DNA of 11,750 nt from Euperipatoides rowelli. Taxonomy: Eukaryota; Onychophora; Udeonychophora; Euonychophora; Peripatopsidae. Under the pieces are notes generated by a model, which was not told where the DNA came from, ran no database searches, and was given only the letters and a program-made list of their open reading frames with translations. Positions 7,353 to 11,750 of the stretch are shown here, piece by piece (the first letter of the stretch is position 1; each line of letters opens with the position of its first letter). A program made the position numbers and the translations under genes. The stretch is from the NCBI GenBank assembly GCA_003024985.2, contig PXIH01S0019896.1. One strand, 5' to 3'.

Positions 7353-8176
7353 CAAAATGGTGGATGGTGGCCATCTTGGATGCACATGCATGAAAACTTT
7401 GAAAATAATTTTTGAATGGCGGATCGTGGCCATTTTGGATGCACATGCGCAAAAACGTAAAAAATATTTTTAGAAAAAAAAATGTAATTTATTCAAAATG
7501 GCAGAGGGTGGCCATCTTGGATGCGCATGCATGAAAACAAAATATTTAAAAAACAAATTTTTTTTTAATTTATTCAAAATGGCAGATGGAGACCATCTTG
7601 GATGCGCATGCGTGGAAACTTTGAAAATATTTTTGTAAATTTTTTTTTTAATTTATTCAAAATGGTGGATGATGGCCATCTTGGATGCGCATGTGTGAAA
7701 ACAAAATATTTAAAAAAACAATTTTTTTTTAATTTATTCAAAATGGCGGATGGAGACATCTTGGATGCGCATGCGTGGAAACTGAAAATATTTTTGGAAA
7801 TTTTTTTTTAATTATTCAAAATGGTGGATGATGACCATCTTGGATGCGCATGCGTGAAAACAAAATATTTTTGAATTGTTTTTTTTAATTTATTCAAAAT
7901 TGCGGATGGCGACCATCTTGGATGCGCATGCGCGGAAACTTTAAAAATAATTTTGGATTTTTTTTTTTAATTTATTCAAAATGGCAGATGATGGCCAACT
8001 TGGATGCACATGTGTGAAAACTTAAAAAATATTTTTGGAAAAATTTTATTTATTTTTAATTTATTTAAAATGGCGAATGGTGGCCATCTTGGATGCACAT
8101 GTGTGGAAACTGAAAATATTTTTGGACATCTCTTTTTAATTTATTCAAAATGGTGGACCAGAAGTTGGCCATCTTA
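7353..8176. repeat. About 81-bp minisatellite, 11 copies
   Basis: Units begin CAAAATGG or a variant at 7353, 7412, 7494, 7575, 7658, 7739, 7817, 7895, 7977, 8066 and 8146. Spacing is 59 for the first and then 78-89, mostly 81-83. Each has CAAAATGGYGGATGG, then GGCCATCTTGG, then ATGCGCATGCG, then an A/T-rich tract ending in TTTAATTTATT. The last copy breaks off after CCATCTTATT. Because 81 is a multiple of three, long open frames appear on both strands (7574-7759, 7602-7811, 8004-8204), but they are array artefacts. The unit contains an imperfect palindrome (AAAATGG against CCATCTT) and a GCGCATGCGC core. Confidence 0.9.
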
Positions 8177-8286
8177 TTCAAATGTAATGCCTATACAGTA
8201 CTAAAATTTAGTAGGCTACTTACCGCCATACACGCTATGTTGAATCATTCATTTAACCTCAATATAATTAAAATAGATTTTTCCTT
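8177..8286. other. Short unique spacer between array and promoter
   Basis: Unique AT-rich sequence after the last array copy, with the odd palindrome ACTAAAATTTAGT near 8199-8211. No gene is recognised; an open frame at 8150-8383 shows no family features. Confidence 0.4.
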
Positions 8287-8440
8287 ATTGGCTGTTAGAG
8301 GTGAATCAATAAAGTATAAGACTATCAATGATTGGTCCAAAAGTGCGAACAATTGTAAAACGATTTTATTGGTCAATCATTAGATTGCTACAGGGCCAGG
8401 GGCTCCTCTATATAAGGGAAGAGAGATTGGCAGAGACACA
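8287..8440 (+). promoter_or_regulatory. CCAAT/TATA-type core promoter
   Basis: TATATAA at 8409-8415, followed by GGGAAG, is a strong TATA box. Four ATTGG boxes (inverted CCAAT) lie at 8287-8291, 8331-8335, 8368-8372 and 8426-8430. Those at 8331 and 8368 read TGATTGGTCC and TTATTGGTCA, close to the NF-Y form. A start would be expected about 8438-8440 (CACATT). It points at the polymerase pseudogene that begins near 8610 on the same strand and could be its promoter. This is a visible sequence match; activity is inferred. Confidence 0.5.
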
Positions 8441-8609
8441 TTTCTACTCAGAAAATTGAAGGAGCAGCAACTAATTAAAGCTACTAGAAAATTTTTAGTG
8501 TCATCAAACATTATTGGCATCAAAACACCAAAATGATAGTGAAATATCGGGGGAGAATATTCAAACCACAGAAATTTAATTCAACATCAAGCCCAACACC
8601 AAAATAAAG

Positions 8610-8850
8610 TTTAAATGTGCCTACTGTGAAAAACCTTCACAAGAAACAACAATCTAAGACAGCATGAAATGATACACAAACCAGTTTAAGATGCTATAAA
8701 TATTAAATATTCATATTGTGAGAGGTATTTTTCAAGAAAGACAACCTGAAATGCCATGAGGAGGTACACAAGGGGGTGGAAGAGAGTTTCAACTGTGAAA
8801 AGTGTAAACGAAAGTTTAAACAGAAAATGACTTTAAAAAACAAAAGTCCA
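8610..8850 (+). pseudogene. N-terminal C2H2 zinc-finger cluster of the polymerase
   Basis: Three degenerate fingers. The first has C-x2-C at 8616-8627 and, after a one-base frameshift near 8634-8636, the F, L and H-x3-H part at 8636-8677. The second has lost its first Cys (tgt at 8717 is preceded by a tyrosine codon) and shifts frame before its H-x4-H at 8755-8769. The third has C-x2-C at 8794-8805 and F at 8815, but the histidines are out of frame. Fingers at the N-terminus are usual in this polymerase family; they probably bind DNA. Confidence 0.6.
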
Positions 8851-8984
8851 TCATGGTCGATAGAAAGTGAAAATATCAATATAAATATACATTAAAGGAG
8901 GGCATCACCTAACAAGAAAGAAGGTACAGAACGAGTATGTATAGAAGCCAGCACAAAGACATCTTGTAACCCATGTAAATTTTC

Positions 8985-9615
8985 AGAGGCAATGAAAAAA
9001 AATCTAGCAANCTATAAAATTGAATCTAAAGAAACAAATGTGAAAGACTTAAATATGTTTTTAAAGGATTTTCTGGAGAGTCTCGCTAAAATTATAAAAT
9101 TAGAACTTTCATCCAAACAAAACATTAAATGGCACCTCAGCACATGTGAAGGTTTCAAAAAATATTCAAACAAATAAAAATCAAGATATCACTCAATACT
9201 TCCTGAGTAACTGCAGTGTTACTCTACAAAATGAACCTTTTACTGAAAACATACAAGGATATATGAAAATAATAGTTTGAAGAGTTTCAGAAAAACGGAA
9301 GTGGGTGGTTTTTAGAAGCAGTGCTTTTTCTTGAAGTTGAAAATTGCAAAATATAGACCCTTAGATGCTACAAGTTATATGAAACTACCTAAAAAAATAT
9401 TGTTGAGTCATGCTATTGTAAATATAAAGAANCAAGATCAAAAATGTTTCTTATGGTCAATACTTGCGGCTCTACATCCACAAGAACAAGACGCACATGT
9501 TTCCAAATATGAGCAATTTAAAAATGATCTGAATATAAAGGGGATTGATTTATTTTTCCACTATCTCAAGTATCAAAATATGACATCTCGATTAATGTAC
9601 TGTATATGGATATGA
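8985..9615 (+). pseudogene. Polymerase N-terminal domain, three frames
   Basis: Open blocks at 8992-9177, about 9181-9276, 9279-9340 and 9331-9615 follow one another by frameshift. They contain I-K-W-H-L-S, then Y-F-L-S-N-C, then G-S-G-W-F-L, then L-P-K-K-I and C-F-L-W-S-I-L-A-A-L-H-P. The last pattern is very characteristic of this polymerase family. Unknown bases at 9011 and 9432 fall inside. There is no catalytic residue in this part. Confidence 0.7.
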
Positions 9616-9654
9616 AAAACAAATATTTCACTTCATAATTCCAAACTAAAATGT

Positions 9655-9762
9655 GATAAGCATGTAGACTTATTATTAATATCAAACAGAGAAAATAAAC
9701 ATTACTGTTACATTAAAAAATCTAAAGAGGCTTTTAAGCTCCTCTACAAAGCACAAGAGTGA
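9655..9762 (+). pseudogene. Polymerase block ending in HYCYIKK
   Basis: A 35-codon open block with L-L-L-I, N-K-H-Y-C-Y-I-K-K and K-L-L-Y. This is the segment that in the family links the N-terminal domain to the second zinc finger. It stops at TGA 9760-9762 and the reading jumps to the next block, which overlaps it in another frame. Confidence 0.6.
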
Positions 9763-10087
9763 AGCATTTTACTGTGTATATTGTTTGCATCGATTTTATA
9801 TGAAAAAAACTTTGGAAGGGCATACTAAAACATATCAAGGACATTGGCCACAAAAAATTACATTACCTAAGGAAGAAGATAAATGGATGAAATTTACAAA
9901 CTTTCATTTTCAGCTTAAAGTTTTGTATGTCTTATATGCAGATTTTGAAACTTTCAACGTTAAAATCGATAGATGTCAACCAAGTATGAAAACATCATTC
10001 ACGATGCAGAAAACTTGGCATGTGCCCTCAGGATTTTGCTATATTGTAGTAGGACTGGATGGAAAAAGCCAGAAACCAGTAGGCTAG
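9755..10087 (+). pseudogene. Polymerase zinc finger and Exo I block
   Basis: Starts with F-Y-C-V-Y-C-L-H (C-x2-C at 9773-9784), then a W-x-K-F element and YADFET, in which D (9941-9943) and E (9947-9949) are the metal-binding pair of the 3'-5' exonuclease Exo I motif. H-V-P-S-G-F-C-Y-I-V-V follows and is conserved in this family. A TAG at 10085-10087 ends it. The block is continuous for over 100 codons and is the best preserved part with a catalytic motif. Confidence 0.8.
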
Positions 10088-10205
10088 TATAAAGAGGCCC
10101 GGATGTTGTTCACAACTTTTTAACTGGTTAGAAGAAAAAAATTATCCTAGAAAGAAAAACAAATATACCTATGGAGTTTACCACAGAAGATGGAAAATAT
10201 AATAC

Positions 10206-10325
10206 TGCCACATTTGTGAAAACCGCTGCCAGACGATAAAGTTTGAGATCATGATCACTTGAATGGCCAGTTCCAAGGGGTGGCACATAACACATGTAAC
10301 AGAAGTTTTAGATATACCAATAAAA
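10206..10325 (+). pseudogene. Cys/His endonuclease-like insert of the polymerase
   Basis: C-H-I-C at 10206-10217, then a frameshift, an in-frame TGA at 10244-10246, D-H-D-H at 10247-10258, N-G-Q-F-Q-G and H-N-T-C-N (10286-10300). The spacing resembles the zinc ribbon/HNH core of the endonuclease VII type, which occurs as an insert in Polinton-type polymerases. One of the expected cysteines in the D-H-x-H box is an aspartate here. N-K-I-P follows at about 10316-10327, and then the reading breaks. Confidence 0.6.
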
Positions 10326-10331
10326 TTCCCC

Positions 10332-10439
10332 AGCAACATGGAAAAATATATTTCTTTCTCAATGGGTAATCTAAATTTTATTGACTTCTTCCAATTCACG
10401 AGCACCTCACTAAATAAACTTGTCAGTAATTTGCCTTAA
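10332..10439 (+). pseudogene. Polymerase block after the missing Exo II
   Basis: A 35-codon block with E-K-Y-I-S-F and F-I-D-F-F-Q-F that ends in L-V-S-N-L-P and TAA. In this family these motifs follow the Exo II segment. Here they abut the N-K-I-P end of the previous block in another frame, so Exo II has been removed. The open frame on the - strand at 10178-10405 is a shadow. Confidence 0.65.
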
Positions 10440-10445
10440 GAGGAC

Positions 10446-11024
10446 TTGTATATTTCAAAAGCTCACATACACGAAGAGAAAGTACATTTACTGTTGAGAA
10501 AAGGAGTTTTTCCATACAGCTATATGGATGGAGCTGACAAATTCACTGAAGCACACCTTACATCTAAACAAGCTTTCACGAATGACTTGTCCGATGAAAA
10601 GGTGTCTGAAGCTGACTACCTACATGCTCAAATGTATGGACTACTTTTAATCTTCAACTCTTAGGTGAATATCACCACATATATGCAGAGTGATGTCTTA
10701 CTTCTCGCAGATGTGTTCAAGTATTGTAAAATGTGTTTAAACATTTATAAAATACATCTATGTCATACATATACAGCACCGGGATTGGTTTGGCATGCCT
10801 GTTTGAAAATGAAAGAGGTAGAACTAGAACTTTTAACAGATGTGGATATGTATTTGTTTATTGAGAGAGGTATAAGAGGAGATATATCGATGATCATAAA
10901 CATATATGGCAAAGCAAATAATAAATACATGGAAAATTATAACCCAGCCACACACACTAAATATATAACACACCTAGATGCCAACAACCTTTATGGATGG
11001 GCTATGATTAAAAAAATGATGTAA
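10446..11024 (+). pseudogene. Polymerase Exo III and motif A block
   Basis: One frame from 10446 to 11024 broken only by TAG at 10662-10664. It contains R-K-G-V-F-P-Y, then Y-M-Q-S-D-V-L-L-L-A-D-V-F (Exo III, Y-x3-D at 10680-10694), T-A-P-G-L-V-W, E-R-G-I-R-G-D-I-S, K-A-N-N-K-Y-M and L-D-A-N-N-L-Y-G-W, where the D at 10977-10979 is the motif A metal ligand. Homology to this polymerase family is strong over the whole length. The stop near Exo III and the frameshift at the end are inactivating. Confidence 0.85.
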
Positions 11025-11253
11025 ATGGCTTACAGAAAGTGAAATTAAATGTTTAGATGTTACAGCTATTGATAAAGAGTCCAATACTGGATATATGCTT
11101 GAAGTAGACTTAGAATGTTCACAACACTTACATGATTCTCATAATGACTACCCACTAGCACCAGAAAAAATGAAAATTAAGAAAGAAATGCTATCTCCAT
11201 ATGTGAAAAACCTAATCACAGTCAACTCAAACTTTATCAATATGGTGGAATAG
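11020..11253 (+). pseudogene. Polymerase palm segment after motif A
   Basis: Shifted one frame from the previous block and open for 77 codons to TAG 11251-11253. It has G-Y-M-L-E-V-D-L-E, then H-D-S-H-N-D-Y-P-L-A-P-E and L-S-P-Y, all hallmarks of this family. Confidence 0.75.
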
Positions 11254-11300
11254 ACAAAGCTAGTCCCAACCTTTGATAAGAAAAACTATATTGTACAGAG

Positions 11301-11608
11301 CACCATTTAAAAATGTATTTAAAGTATGGCTTAAAATTACATTGTATTCATAAGGACATTTCCTTCATACAAAAAGCATGGCTTCAACCATGTATAGAGT
11401 TCAACACCGTGCAGAGGGCAAAAGTTAAAAATGCATTTGAAAAAGATAATTTTAAATTACTCAACAACCCAGTTTTTGTTAAGATGATGGAAAATTTAAG
11501 AAACAGAATTAACGTTAAGCTCATCACAAGCACAAAAAAGTTATGTAAACTCGTCACTTCTCCAGCATTTAAAACTTTTCAAATATTTAATAAAGACTTA
11601 GTAGCTGT
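11301..11608 (+). pseudogene. Polymerase motif B segment, cut by a hAT-like terminus
   Basis: Open from 11301 with Y-L-K-Y-G-L-K-L, then W-L-Q-P-C-I-E-F-N-T and F-E-K-D-N-F-K-L-L-N-N-P-V-F (motif B, K-x-x-N-N region), then M-E-N-L-R. Homology ends at L-V-A-V-E, where the nucleotide sequence changes into a hAT-like terminus at about 11609. The palm motif C and the rest of the polymerase are not in the window. Confidence 0.8.
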
Positions 11609-11750
11609 CGAGGTTGGGCAGTATTGAAAATACATGTATTTCAAATACATAATGAAAATAATTTTGTATTTGGTATTGCAAATACTTTTCTTCAAGTATT
11701 TTGTAACAAAAATCCGTTTTAAAAGTATTTTGTATTTAAAATACTTTTAA
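11609..11750. mobile_element. hAT-like terminus inserted in the polymerase (partial)
   Basis: GAGGTTGGGCAGTATTG at 11610-11626 resembles the CAGNGTTGGGCA start of Zaphod-like hAT ends, apart from the first bases. It is followed by many AATAC/GTATTT units in both orientations (AAAATAC, TATTTCAAATAC, GTATTTAAAATAC), a subterminal pattern common in these elements. The other end and the target duplication lie outside the window, so the family call rests on the terminus and the abrupt loss of polymerase homology. Confidence 0.6.

Larger units (their letters stand above)
8610..11608 (+). pseudogene. Polinton/Maverick-type protein-primed DNA polymerase B
   Basis: A roughly 3-kb reading broken into about ten blocks in all three + frames, each with a recognisable part of the family B polymerase found in Polinton/Maverick elements. 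Order: C2H2 zinc fingers (8610-8850), N-terminal domain (8985-9615), another C2-type finger (9773-9787), Exo I with YADFET (9941-9949 gives D-x-E), a Cys/His endonuclease-like insert (10206-10297), Exo III Y-x3-D (10680-10694), motif A DANNLYGW (10977 on) and motif B near 11440-11480. Intact enzymes copy element DNA from a protein primer. The Exo II region seems deleted near 10325-10331. The palm motif C is not reached because a hAT-like terminus begins near 11609. At least eight frameshifts or stops make it inactive. Confidence 0.88.
857..11750 (+). other. NPRL2: Probable NPRL2 intron 1 (5' part)
   Basis: I read the rest of the window for the next NPRL2 exon (the segment beginning near residue 27) and found none. 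No other host exon was recognised either. The simplest reading is a single long first intron loaded with transposons and minisatellites, still open at the window end. A short exon could have been missed by eye, and a misassembly cannot be excluded, since isolated N bases occur at 4967, 9011 and 9432. Confidence 0.55.

Noticed and set aside
7353-8176. CRISPR-like repeat/spacer structure
   Set aside because: Whole units including spacers are repeated, the host is an animal, and there are no cas genes.
7574-8204. Open frames on both strands through the 81-bp array
   Set aside because: The repeat length is a multiple of three, so frames stay open by arithmetic; the peptides are F/K/N-rich repeats with no family resemblance.
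10206-10325. A separate HNH/endonuclease VII gene
   Set aside because: The Cys/His motifs sit between polymerase blocks in the order known for this polymerase family, so it is an insert, not a gene.

Overview
This is an AT-rich stretch of an animal genome. Introns, ancient retroelement and DNA-transposon remnants, minisatellites and an intron-type splice donor rule out a bacterium. The transposon mix (a CR1/L2-like LINE, hAT elements and a protein-primed family B DNA polymerase of Polinton/Maverick type) and recurring short motifs such as TAGGCCTA suggest a marine invertebrate, perhaps an echinoderm. That placement is a guess, not something the sequence proves.

The only host gene I can recognise is the first coding exon of NPRL2 (GATOR1 subunit) on the + strand at 773-856. 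It is followed at once by a consensus splice donor. No second NPRL2 exon was found, so everything from 857 to the window end is most simply intron 1 of NPRL2, filled with mobile and repetitive DNA.

Layout: 1-768 is 5' flank with no recognised gene. 773-856 is NPRL2 exon 1, overlapped by a 7-codon uORF. About 921-5605 holds a decayed, 5'-truncated CR1/L2-like LINE on the - strand: a probable 3' tail near 921-946, the C-terminal end of ORF2 at 1778-1894 (continuing at 2417 and beyond), reverse transcriptase blocks at 3896-4450, and an APE-type endonuclease at 5094-5605. A 517-bp hAT-type MITE (1892-2408) with a perfect 8-bp target duplication (TTTACAAA) is inserted into the LINE. 5644-5746 is a four-copy 26-bp minisatellite, and 5865-5915 carries tRNA-like A and B boxes on the - strand. 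6607-8176 is a large two-part tandem array: a composite 118-133-bp repeat followed by an 11-copy, about 81-bp repeat. These repeats carry sequences resembling ETS, ZNF143, YY1 and NRF1 sites. 8287-8440 looks like a CCAAT/TATA promoter. 8610-11608 is a heavily frameshifted polymerase pseudogene on the + strand: zinc fingers, Exo I, a Cys/His endonuclease-like insert, Exo III, motif A and motif B. Its Exo II region appears deleted, and it is cut off by another hAT-like terminus at about 11609 that runs off the window.

Nothing here works as an operon or intact system. The point most worth following up is the cluster of housekeeping-promoter-like motifs in the tandem arrays, directly upstream of a TATA/CCAAT promoter and a Polinton-type polymerase, all inside an intron of a nutrient-sensing gene.
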